The position numbers were made by a program, and so were the translations under genes. A stretch of 64,000 nt of DNA from DASYSL01 sp036003365 (GTDB lineage: Bacteria > Eisenbacteria > RBG-16-71-46 > DASYSL01): the NCBI GenBank assembly GCA_036003365.1, contig DASYSL010000086.1, positions 1-64,000 on the forward strand, written 5' to 3'. Positions 43,922 to 51,269 of the stretch are shown in pieces (the stretch's first letter is position 1; every line of letters begins with the position of its first letter). A model generated the notes under the pieces. The model had not been told where the DNA came from, searched no databases, and worked only from the letters and a program-made list of their open reading frames with translations.

Positions 43922-45187
43922 TTAGCTGCGCGACTTGGTCAGCGTGCGCTTCGTCTTCTTGCGCTTGGTGGCGCGGGCCTTGCCGGGACGCCCGTTGGCG
44001 CTCACGCGTCCATTCATCGACGGACCGCTCTCACGCGCGCCGGAGCCGGTGGCCGCCTGCATCTTCACGCGCACCTGCACGGGACCGGTCGGGGCCGGCG
44101 TCTTGCCCTTCTTGTGGCCGTAGGTGCGGATGTAGTCCTCGACCATCTCGCGCGCCTGGTCGTCGGGGAACTGCTGCGGCGGCGACTTCTTGAAGTACGC
44201 CGAGGGCGCGAGCAGAGCGCCCTTGAGCCCGTGGTCCAGGCCCAGCTTGGCGCAGCGCACGGCGTCGATCACCACGCCGGCCGAGTTGGGCGAGTCCCAG
44301 ACCTCGAGCTTGGCCTCGAGCGTGAGCGGCACATCGCCGAAGGTCGTGCCCTCCATGCGGATGTGGCACCACTTGCGGTCGAGCAGCCAGGGCACGTAGT
44401 CGGAAGGGCCGACGTGCACGTTCTCCGCGTCCATCGCGTAAGGAATCTGGCTCGTGACCGCGTTGGTCTTGGAGATCTTCTTCGACTCCAGGCGCTCGCG
44501 CTCGAGCATGTTCAAGAAGTCGGTGTTGCCGCCGAAGTTGAGCTGGTAGGTGCGGTCGATGCGCACGCCGCGGTCGACGAACAGGCGCGCCAGCACGCGG
44601 TGCGCGATGGTGGCGCCGACCTGCGACTTGATGTCGTCGCCGATGACCGGCAAGCCACGCTGCTCGAAGCGGCGCTGCCAGTAGCGCTCGCGGGCGATGA
44701 ACACCGGGATGCAGTTGACGAAGGCGCAGCCGGCGTCAAGCACCTGCTCGACGTACCACTTGGTCGCCTCCTCCGAGCCCACCGGGAGATAGTTCACCAC
44801 CACGTCGGTGCCCGTGTCCTTGAGCAGCTTGACGATGTCGACGGTCGAGCCCGGCGCCTTCTGGATGATCTGCGACAGGTACTTGCCGAGACCGTCGTGA
44901 GTCATGCCGCGCTGCACCTTGATGCCGGTGCGGGGGACGTCGGCGAAGCGATACGTGTTGTTGGGCGTGGTGTAGATCGCTTCGGCGAGATCCTTGCCGA
45001 CTTTGTTCTTGTCGATGTCGATGGCGGCGGAGAACTCGACGTCCTTCACGTGGTAGCCGCCCAGGTTCACGTGCATGAGGCCCGGCACTCGGTCCGTGTC
45101 CTTGGCGTTCTTGTAGTAGTGAACACCCTGGACGAACGACGAGGCGCAGTTGCCCACGCCGATGACGGCGACTCTGACCTTTCCCAT
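43922..45187 (-). CDS. ino1: myo-Inositol-3-phosphate synthase
   Basis: 421 residues. Converts glucose 6-phosphate to inositol 3-phosphate with bound NAD. Rossmann motif [77 protein letters not shown], and the catalytic region [14 protein letters not shown] with [20 protein letters not shown]. This is the short, actinobacterial/archaeal-type enzyme. A basic C-terminal tail ([17 protein letters not shown]) of about 50 residues is extra. ATG 45187 follows GAGGAAGG. It lies 45 bases after a CDP-alcohol phosphatidyltransferase gene, the same pairing as in phosphatidylinositol-making actinobacteria. Confidence 0.96.
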   Translation of the reverse strand: MGKVRVAVIGVGNCASSFVQGVHYYKNAKDTDRVPGLMHVNLGGYHVKDVEFSAAIDIDKNKVGKDLAEAIYTTPNNTYRFADVPRTGIKVQRGMTHDGLGKYLSQIIQKAPGSTVDIVKLLKDTGTDVVVNYLPVGSEEATKWYVEQVLDAGCAFVNCIPVFIARERYWQRRFEQRGLPVIGDDIKSQVGATIAHRVLARLFVDRGVRIDRTYQLNFGGNTDFLNMLERERLESKKISKTNAVTSQIPYAMDAENVHVGPSDYVPWLLDRKWCHIRMEGTTFGDVPLTLEAKLEVWDSPNSAGVVIDAVRCAKLGLDHGLKGALLAPSAYFKKSPPQQFPDDQAREMVEDYIRTYGHKKGKTPAPTGPVQVRVKMQAATGSGARESGPSMNGRVSANGRPGKARATKRKKTKRTLTKSRS

Positions 45188-45232
45188 GGGGAAACCTTCC
45201 TCCGGTAAGGCGCGTCGTGTTCGCGCTTGCTC

Positions 45233-45949
45233 TTAGAGGGCGCTGCGTCCCGACCGCGGGGACGGCTGCGCCAGGTGGCGTCGCACGTAGAGCACGCGCT
45301 GCACCACGGTGATCCAGCTCATGATCGCCAGGAAGAGGAGGGCGAACTCCATCCACACGCCGACGCCGAAGAGCGCCGCGCCGAGCAGGACGATCAACCG
45401 CTCCGGGCGCTCGAACCACCCCACCTTGCACTCCAGGCCCAGCCCTTCGGCCCGAGCCCGCGTGTAGGAAACCATGTACGCCCCCGCCAGCGCCAGTAGG
45501 CCCGAGAGACCCACGAGCCAGTCGTTGACGGGCTCGCTTCCGAGGTACTTGGACTCCAGGACGTTGGAGATGGTCGAGGCGGTGAGGACGGGCAGGTAGA
45601 AGTAGTAAGCGCTCACCCCCAGGAGCAGCAAGGTGTCGCTGATCCGGTCGACCGTGGAGTCGAGGAAAGCGCCGAAGCGTGTCTCCTTGCCGCGCTCGCG
45701 GGCCACCGGCCCATCCAAGGCGTCGAGCAGCGATCCGCCGATCGCCCACAGAGCCCCGATGGTGAAGCGGCCGTGCGAGATTTCGACCGCGCCGATGCCG
45801 GTGAGCACGAGTCCGGCCCAGGTGAGGACGTCGGGACTCACCCCGGTGCGCGCGAGCCCCCGGGCCACCGGCTGGAGCCAGCCGCGCACACGATCGCGAC
45901 CGCCCTGCTTCCAGCGCGTCGCCGCTCCTTCGGCGGGCTCGCGACTCAC
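45233..45949 (-). CDS. CDP-alcohol phosphatidyltransferase, likely phosphatidylinositol-phosphate synthase
   Basis: 238 residues with about five hydrophobic helices. The full catalytic signature is present: DALDGPVARERGKETRFG followed by AFLDSTVDR. Because inositol-3-phosphate synthase is next in the transcript, the likely reaction is CDP-diacylglycerol (or archaeol-type) + inositol 3-phosphate to phosphatidylinositol phosphate. Phosphatidylglycerophosphate synthase is the alternative; sequence alone does not exclude it. GTG 45949 overlaps the rsmI stop as GTGA. The membrane topology puts the active site on the cytoplasmic face. Confidence 0.88.
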   Translation of the reverse strand: MSREPAEGAATRWKQGGRDRVRGWLQPVARGLARTGVSPDVLTWAGLVLTGIGAVEISHGRFTIGALWAIGGSLLDALDGPVARERGKETRFGAFLDSTVDRISDTLLLLGVSAYYFYLPVLTASTISNVLESKYLGSEPVNDWLVGLSGLLALAGAYMVSYTRARAEGLGLECKVGWFERPERLIVLLGAALFGVGVWMEFALLFLAIMSWITVVQRVLYVRRHLAQPSPRSGRSAL

Positions 45950-46800
45950 CGCTTGGGCTTCCGGCTGCGCTCGCGCTGCGAAGACGCGCCGAAGACGAAC
46001 TCCGCGCGTCGCCGCGCCTCTTCGTCCTCCACGCCGCTCTCCTTCTGCGCCCGCGCGAAGGCGGTCGCGCCGGCGGTGATTTCCGTGCGCTGCGCGCCTT
46101 CTTCGCGCGCGGGGCCGATCACCAGCGTCCACTCGCCGCGCTCGCGCTCCTCATCGAGGGCGCGCGCCACCTCGGCCGGCGTGCCGCGCAGCACTTCCTC
46201 GTGCGCCTTGGTCAGCTCGCGGCAGGCGGCGAGCGGCCGCGCCGGCGCGAGCTCGGTCAGATCGGCGAGCAGCTCGCGCACGCGATGCGGCGCTTCGTAG
46301 AGCACGATCGGCTCCTTCCGTGGCAAGAGCTCGGCGAGACGGCGGCGGCGGGCGGCGGGGCGCGCCGGCAAGAAACCGCCGAAGGTGAACTGGTCGGCGG
46401 AGAAGCCCGAGATGGCGAGGGCGGCCGCGACCGCCGAGGCGCCGGGCACGGCGACCACGGCGAAGCCGGCCTCGGCCGCCGCCGCCACCAGCCGCGCACC
46501 CGGATCGGCGACTCCGGGCGTGCCCGCATCGGTGACGAGCGCCACCTTCTCCCCGCGGCCGAGCCGGCGCAAGAGATCCGATCGGCGGCGGGCCTCGTTG
46601 TGGGCGTGGGCGCTGAATAGGGGGGCGGCGATGCCGTGGCGGGCCAGGAGCACGCGGCTATGCCGCGTGTCCTCGGCGAAGATGGCGTCGGCGCCGCGCA
46701 GCACTTCGAGGGCGCGCAACGTGATGTCGCTCAGGTTCCCGATGGGAGTCGCGACCACGTGGAAAACACCAAGACGGCTTCCTGCCGTGCTTCGGCTCAG
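45946..46800 (-). CDS. rsmI: 16S rRNA (cytidine1402-2'-O)-methyltransferase RsmI
   Basis: About 284 residues. Uses S-adenosylmethionine to methylate C1402 of 16S rRNA. Family motifs: VVATPIGNLSDITLRALEVL, AEDTRHSRVLLARHGI, LVTDAGTPGVADPGARLV, VVAVPGASAVAAALAISGF, FGGFLPARPAARRRRL, LYEAPHRV and ACRELTKAHEEVLRG. Start: similarity to the usual N-terminus begins before the first in-frame GTG (46758). The only candidate further out is CTG 46800, which overlaps the nadE stop as CTGA and has GGAGG 10 bases upstream, so a CTG start is proposed. Arg-rich C-terminal tail. Confidence 0.93.
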   Translation of the reverse strand: MSRSTAGSRLGVFHVVATPIGNLSDITLRALEVLRGADAIFAEDTRHSRVLLARHGIAAPLFSAHAHNEARRRSDLLRRLGRGEKVALVTDAGTPGVADPGARLVAAAAEAGFAVVAVPGASAVAAALAISGFSADQFTFGGFLPARPAARRRRLAELLPRKEPIVLYEAPHRVRELLADLTELAPARPLAACRELTKAHEEVLRGTPAEVARALDEERERGEWTLVIGPAREEGAQRTEITAGATAFARAQKESGVEDEEARRRAEFVFGASSQRERSRKPKR

Positions 46801-47621
46801 GGTCGCGTTTCCTCCATCTGGGCCGCATCGCCATCGGCGTCGTGCTTGGGTAGGCGCCAGCGCGCGATGCGCTTGTCGGCCCAGGCGACGTGGCCCTGGG
46901 AGAAGCCCTTGGCCACGCATTCGGCGGGCGTGAGCCCGCTCTCGAGCAGCGCGTCGAGCAAGGGATCGATGGCGGCGTAGGGATAGCCGAGATCGGATTC
47001 GTCGCTCTGCCCCGCCCAGTACTCGAGCGTGGGCCGGCGGCGGCGCACGTCGGGCATGAGACTCATGGACTCGGCGAGCAATTGCACCTGCGTCTTCCAC
47101 AAGCCGGCCAGCGGCTTCACCGAGGCGAGCAGCTCCTGCTGGGCTTCGCCGTAGTGGAGCGCCGTGTCGGTGCGGTTCAACGCCTGCACGACCGAAGCAC
47201 CGTAGTGCGAGCCCAGGTCGAGCAGCGTTCCGACGCGCGCCCAGGCCACGGCGAGGCCGCGGCGGTTGCGGTTGGCGTCGGGAAAGTTGGCGAAGTACGA
47301 ATCGACCACGGGACTCATGTTGACGCGCCGCGAGGTGAGGCCGAGCGAGTTCACGAGCCCCTGCGCGAGGGATACCGAGGACGGGTCGGTGGTGCGCAGC
47401 GGCATGAGCACGGCGAGCACGTTGTCGGCGCCCAGCGCTTCCACGCACAGAGCGGCGGCGACCGCCGAGTCGAGGCCGCCCGAGAGCCCGAGGGCAATGC
47501 GCGGATGGCCGCGCGCCTCCACCTCGGCCTTGATCTCGACCACCAGGCGACGGCGCGCCTCGGCCATCTGGCCGCGCCACGTGTCGGCGGCGCCGAGCGG
47601 ATCGAAGGCGACGTCGTTCAC
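46797..47621 (-). CDS. nadE: NAD synthetase, ammonia-type
   Basis: 274 residues. Converts nicotinic acid adenine dinucleotide to NAD with ATP and ammonia. PP-loop GLSGGLDSAVAAALCVEALG, VLMPLRTTDPSSVSLAQGL, GTLLDLGSHYGASVVQALNRTD is a changed form of the usual NK.ER..R helix, and KTQVQLLAESM and YWAGQSDESDLGYPYAAID bind substrate. There is no glutaminase domain. GTG 47621 overlaps the aldolase stop as GTGA. LarB downstream uses the same nicotinate dinucleotide precursor, a possible metabolic reason for the shared gene run (inference). Confidence 0.93.
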   Translation of the reverse strand: MNDVAFDPLGAADTWRGQMAEARRRLVVEIKAEVEARGHPRIALGLSGGLDSAVAAALCVEALGADNVLAVLMPLRTTDPSSVSLAQGLVNSLGLTSRRVNMSPVVDSYFANFPDANRNRRGLAVAWARVGTLLDLGSHYGASVVQALNRTDTALHYGEAQQELLASVKPLAGLWKTQVQLLAESMSLMPDVRRRRPTLEYWAGQSDESDLGYPYAAIDPLLDALLESGLTPAECVAKGFSQGHVAWADKRIARWRLPKHDADGDAAQMEETRP

Positions 47622-48688
47622 GTGCGGACGCCGGCCGTGCTCACGGCGCTCAGGGAGAGCACGCGGCGGAGGACGTCGATGACGCGCGCCAGCTTGGCGT
47701 CGTCGACGTCGAGGTGGATGGCGAGGCGCACGATACGCGTGTCCATGCGGCCGACCAGGATGCCTTCGGCCCGCGCGCGGGCCACGGCGTGATCGGCATC
47801 GTCTTCGGGATCGGTGATGCCGACGAGCACCATGTTGGTGTCGACGCGCTCCGGCGACACGTCGAGCCCGGGGAGGCCGGCCAACGCTTCCGCCAAACGC
47901 TTGGCGCGCGCGTGATCGTCGGCCAGGCGCTCCACGTGATGATCGAGCGCGTGCAGGCACGCGGCCGCCAGCACGCCGCCCTGGCGAATGCCGCCGCCCA
48001 GCATCTTGCGGAAGCGGCGCGCGCGGCGGATCACGTCGGCGGGCCCGGCGAGGATCGAGCCCACGGGCGCGCCCAAGCCTTTCGAGAAGCACATCTGCAC
48101 GGTGTCGGCGACGGCGGCGTAGCGCGCGATGGCGATGCCGCTGGCCACCGATGCGTTCCACAGACGGGCACCGTCCAGGTGCACGCGCAGGCCCTGGGCG
48201 CGCGCCGCGGCGGCCGCCGCCTGCATCGACTCGAGCGGCACCACGGCACCGCCCGAGCGGTGGTGCGTGTTCTCGAGACAAAGCAGCGTGGGCGGCGGGA
48301 AGTGGTCGTTCTCGCCGCGCGCGACGCGCTGCGTGATGGCCGCCGGATCGAAGCGCCCGCGATCGCTTTCGATGGTGTAGGTCTGCACCCCCGAGATCGC
48401 CGACGCCGCCCCGCACTCGTAGTCATAGATGTGACAGCGCTTGTCGAGCACGATCTCGTCGCCGTGGTGGGTCTGCGAGCGGATGGCGAGCTGGTTGCCC
48501 ATGGTGCCGCTCACCACGTAGAGGGCCGCTTCCTTGCCGGTGAGGGCGGCGATGCGCTCCTCCAGCCGGCGCAGCGTGGGATCGTCGCCGAAGACGTCGT
48601 CCCCCACCTCGGCCTCGGCCATGGCGCGGCGCATGGCCGGGGTGGGGCGCGTGACCGTATCGCTACGGATGTCGACGATGTCGCTCAC
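47618..48688 (-). CDS. Low-specificity L-threonine aldolase
   Basis: 356 residues. PLP enzyme splitting threonine to glycine and acetaldehyde. It begins with the family hallmark VDIRSDTVTRPTPAMRRAMAEAEVGDDVFGDDPT. ALYVVSGTMGNQLAI, LCLENTHHRSGGAVVP and RVHLDGARLWNASVA follow, with the PLP Lys in MCFSKGLGAPVGS. GTG 48688 is preceded by AGAGAGGAAC. It is the first gene of a run of twelve minus-strand genes ending at 36370 and is divergent from the Zn-peptidase gene. Confidence 0.95.
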   Translation of the reverse strand: MSDIVDIRSDTVTRPTPAMRRAMAEAEVGDDVFGDDPTLRRLEERIAALTGKEAALYVVSGTMGNQLAIRSQTHHGDEIVLDKRCHIYDYECGAASAISGVQTYTIESDRGRFDPAAITQRVARGENDHFPPPTLLCLENTHHRSGGAVVPLESMQAAAAAARAQGLRVHLDGARLWNASVASGIAIARYAAVADTVQMCFSKGLGAPVGSILAGPADVIRRARRFRKMLGGGIRQGGVLAAACLHALDHHVERLADDHARAKRLAEALAGLPGLDVSPERVDTNMVLVGITDPEDDADHAVARARAEGILVGRMDTRIVRLAIHLDVDDAKLARVIDVLRRVLSLSAVSTAGVRT

Positions 48689-48863
48689 GCGTTCCTCTCT
48701 GCGCAGGCCTTGCCAGGCCGCGCGAAGGTCCGTGGGGCTCGGAGGATGAGCTCCGGGTCCCGGTTGGGCGGCCGCTGGCTCCTTGTGGGAGATGCCGTCG
48801 CTGAGGCGCGGGCCGCGAGTCCTCGGGGGGCAAGGGGCGGCAGGATTCGCCGGTGGGCCTGCG

Positions 48864-48892
48864 TTGACCCACTCCGAGGGCGTTGATAGCCT
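48864..48892 (+). promoter_or_regulatory. Promoter candidate for the Zn-peptidase gene
   Basis: TTGACC (48864-48869), 17-base spacer, TAGCCT (48887-48892) on the plus strand, in the 334-base divergent gap (48689-49022). The -10 match is weak (3/6). Nothing else with gene character is visible in the gap. Confidence 0.35.
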
Positions 48893-49022
48893 CCGTACAG
48901 CAAACGCAAACAATGTACCGAGTGAATGACTCCCCGGCAACCCGCTCGAAGCCTCGAACGGGCGCCTTGCACGGTCGCGGTCGGGCCGCGTAAGTCACCA
49001 TCGAATCAGGAGCAAGCGCGAG

Positions 49023-49706
49023 ATGTTCCTCTACGACTGGACCTTCCTGCTCCTCATCCCGGGACTCATCCTGGGAATTTGGGCTCAACGGCGGGTCATT
49101 TCCACCTATCGCAAGTACGCGAATGTCCCCTCCTCGAGCGGACTGACCGGCCGCGAGATGGCGGCCCGCATCCTGCAGCACGGCGGGGTCACCGACGTCG
49201 CCATCGAGCCGACCCCGGGCCAGCTCTCCGATCACTACGACCCGGTGAAGCGCACGCTCAAGCTGTCGCAGCCGGTGTACGACTCGAACTCGATCGCGGC
49301 CCTTGGCGTGGCCGCTCACGAAGCCGGTCATGCCATCCAGCACGCCCAGCACTACTTCCCGATGAGCGTGCGCTGGGCTCTCCTGACCCCCGCCAACCTG
49401 GGCACCACCATCGCGCCCTGGCTCGTGATCGCGGGATTCTTCCTCGGGCAGGCCGGTCCCATCGTCATGGACATCGGCATCGTGCTGTTCTCGGCGGCGG
49501 TGCTCTTCCACCTCGTGACCTTGCCGGTGGAGTTCAACGCCAGCCGGCGCGCGGTGCAGGAGCTGCAGACAGCGGGGATCGTGGCGCCGAATGAAGTGGG
49601 CGCGGTGCGGGAAGTGCTGCAAGCCGCGGGCTTCACTTACGTCGCCGCGGCCGCGTCGTCGATTCTGGGTCTGATCCGTCTTCTGGTCTTGCGGCGCCAG
49701 CGCTAG
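49023..49706 (+). CDS. Membrane zinc metallopeptidase (YugP-like, PF04298 type)
   Basis: 227 residues. An N-terminal membrane segment (FLLLIPGLILGIWAQ), then RVISTYRKYANVPSSSGLTGREMAARIL and LSDHYDPVKRTLKLSQPVYDSNSIAALGVAAHEAGHAIQHA, the family core with zinc motif H99-E100-x2-H103. Two further helix pairs follow, with EFNASRRAVQEL between them, a probable third ligand region. ATG 49023 has AGGAGC 10 bases upstream. A membrane-embedded peptidase of unknown substrate; Bacillus YugP is the best-known relative. Stands alone. Confidence 0.92.
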   Translation: MFLYDWTFLLLIPGLILGIWAQRRVISTYRKYANVPSSSGLTGREMAARILQHGGVTDVAIEPTPGQLSDHYDPVKRTLKLSQPVYDSNSIAALGVAAHEAGHAIQHAQHYFPMSVRWALLTPANLGTTIAPWLVIAGFFLGQAGPIVMDIGIVLFSAAVLFHLVTLPVEFNASRRAVQELQTAGIVAPNEVGAVREVLQAAGFTYVAAAASSILGLIRLLVLRRQR

Positions 49707-49742
49707 AGCTCTGGGAAAAGAGAAGCCTGCCGCGGGGCCACC

Positions 49743-49886
49743 AAGTGGTCACTTCCGACACTCGGCCGACTTATCTGCTCTGGAACGGGCAAGTGGTCAC
49801 TTTCTGAAAGCGACCCACTTCCATGCCGTGCGGCCACCGAGTGGTCACCCGACGTCTTCGGCCCACTTTTTCTTGGGAATCGGCGA
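49743..49886. repeat. Three 48-bp-spaced degenerate repeats, resembling multi-copy IS ends
   Basis: AAGTGGTCACTT at 49743 and 49791, and GAGTGGTCACCC at 49839, are spaced exactly 48 bases. Each is followed 20-30 bases later by a CGACTT or CCCACTT block (GGCCGACTTAT, CGACCCACTTCC, GGCCCACTTTTTC). The core AAGTG-GT-CACTT is an inverted repeat. Multiple internal copies of such GTGG/CACTT blocks are a habit of IS21-family ends, but no transposase gene is present. It fills the gap between convergent Zn-peptidase and HU genes. Confidence 0.7.
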
Positions 49887-49903
49887 AGCGATGGTGGCCC
49901 GCC

Positions 49904-50185
49904 TCAGGGATGCTGGGCCACCTGATCTTTCAATTCCTTCGACACCTTGAACACGGGCACGCGGCGCGGCGGTACGGGCACCGCTTCTCCCGTGCGCGGA
50001 TTGCGCGCCAGGCGCGACTTGCGGTCCTTCACCTTGAAGGTGCCGAAGCCGCGGATCTCGATGTGCTGGCCGTTGGACAACGCCTTGCTCACCGCGTCGA
50101 GAAAACCGTCGACCGTGTCGGCCACGTCCTTCTTCGTGAGGCCGGTACGGTCGGCGATCTGGTCGACGATGTCGGCCTTGGTCAT
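49904..50185 (-). CDS. HU-family DNA-binding protein
   Basis: 93 residues. Small dimeric nucleoid protein. MTKADIVDQIADRTGLTKKD is the helical base. GQHIEIRGFGTFKVKDRKSR leads into the DNA-binding arm with the conserved RNPRTGEAVPVPPRRVPVFK and a C-terminal helix SKELKDQV. ATG 50185 has GGGAGGA 9-10 bases upstream; upstream in-frame codons lack homology. It has its own promoter-like element. HU versus IHF cannot be settled by reading, but the lone gene suggests HU. Confidence 0.96.
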   Translation of the reverse strand: MTKADIVDQIADRTGLTKKDVADTVDGFLDAVSKALSNGQHIEIRGFGTFKVKDRKSRLARNPRTGEAVPVPPRRVPVFKVSKELKDQVAQHP

Positions 50186-50243
50186 GGCGCCGATCCTCCC
50201 CCAACGGACCCGACGGTCGTGCTCCAGGGCCCGCTCGCTGGCC

Positions 50244-50271
50244 ATATTGGGGCCCGGGAAAAGTCTGTCAA
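50244..50271 (-). promoter_or_regulatory. Promoter candidate for the HU gene
   Basis: A perfect TTGACA (50271-50266), 16-base spacer and CAATAT (50249-50244) on the minus strand, within the gap between the IlvC-like gene and HU. Predicted leader about 50 bases. Confidence 0.6.
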
Positions 50272-50290
50272 CAACTTTTTCGACAAGGTC

Positions 50291-51256
50291 TTAGCGAGAC
50301 GACCCCGGCCGCGGCGCCGGTCCCAGCGCCTGGTCGCGCGCCGCCTGCAGCCGCCCCCATCGCCCGGCATCGGCCTGGCTCAGGAGATCCCAGAGCCGGG
50401 TGCCGCCCGCCGCCTGGTCGGACGAGAGCTCGCGGGCGAAGCGCCCATCCTTGAGCTCGGCCAGGATCTCCTCCATGCGCCGGCGCGCCTGCTCGCCGAC
50501 CACGCGCGGCCCGCGCGTGAGTCCTCCATAGAGGGCGGTGCTGCTCACGCCTTGCGTGAAGCCGCGCGGCCCCTCCTTGTGCAGGAGGTCGGCCATGTAC
50601 TTGATCTGATGCACGCACTCGAGATACGCCATGGCCGGCGCGTAGCCTGCGCGCACCAGCACATCGACCGCGTTGGACACGAGCTCGATCAGGCCACCCA
50701 CGAGCACCACCTGCTCGCCGAAGAGATCCACGATCACTTCTTCTTCCACCGTGGTGCGCAAGAGCCGCGCGCGATGGCTGCCGATGCCGGCGGCGTAGGT
50801 CTCGGCGCGCACCCAGCCCCGTCCGGAAGGCTCCTCGGCGACGGCCAGGTACGCCGGCACGCCGCGCCCCGCCTCATACTCGGAGGCCAGCACGCTGCCG
50901 GGTGCGGTAGGCGAGACGAGGAGCACGTCGACGCCCGGCTTCCACGCGTTCTTGCCGAAGAGGATCGAATAGCCGTGGGCGAAGACGATGGCCGATCCGG
51001 AGCGGATCGCGGGCGCCAGCTGATCGCGATAGAGAGCGGGGAACGCGGGATCGGGGACGAGGGCGGCGATGTACTCGGCGCCGGCACAGGACTCGGCGGG
51101 CAGACTCACGTCGAATCCGTCGGCGCGGGCGCGCTCGGCGCTCGCGCCGGGCCTGGCGCCGATGACCACAGACCAGCCGGAGCCGCGCAAGCATTTCGCC
51201 TGCGCGGCTCCCTGATTGCCGTACCCGATGACCGCGACGCGCGGGGCGCTGGTCAA
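50291..51256 (-). CDS. Ketol-acid reductoisomerase-like protein with altered active site
   Basis: 321 residues, class-I KARI length. The Rossmann start VAVIGYGNQGAAQAKCLRGSG, VFAHGYSILFG (His94), EYEAGRGVPAYLAV, and DLFGEQVVLVGGLIELVSNAVDVLVRAGY (D177, E181) are clearly IlvC. Three normally fixed active-site positions differ. The Lys of the PKGPG loop is Thr117 (VSPTAPG), the second Glu of the ExxxE metal pair is Gln217 (YLECVHQIK), and the Glu after the Ser motif is Leu242 (SSTALYG). The enzyme may therefore act on another substrate or be non-catalytic. TTG 51256, 13 bases after the TPR gene. No other branched-chain amino-acid gene is nearby. Confidence 0.88.
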   Translation of the reverse strand: MTSAPRVAVIGYGNQGAAQAKCLRGSGWSVVIGARPGASAERARADGFDVSLPAESCAGAEYIAALVPDPAFPALYRDQLAPAIRSGSAIVFAHGYSILFGKNAWKPGVDVLLVSPTAPGSVLASEYEAGRGVPAYLAVAEEPSGRGWVRAETYAAGIGSHRARLLRTTVEEEVIVDLFGEQVVLVGGLIELVSNAVDVLVRAGYAPAMAYLECVHQIKYMADLLHKEGPRGFTQGVSSTALYGGLTRGPRVVGEQARRRMEEILAELKDGRFARELSSDQAAGGTRLWDLLSQADAGRWGRLQAARDQALGPAPRPGSSR

Positions 51257-51269
51257 GGCAGGTTCGTGT

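Noticed and set aside
47618..48940. Longer N-terminus for threonine aldolase starting at 48940
   Set aside because: The added residues are low-complexity. GTG 48688 has a ribosome-binding site and sits exactly at the family start.
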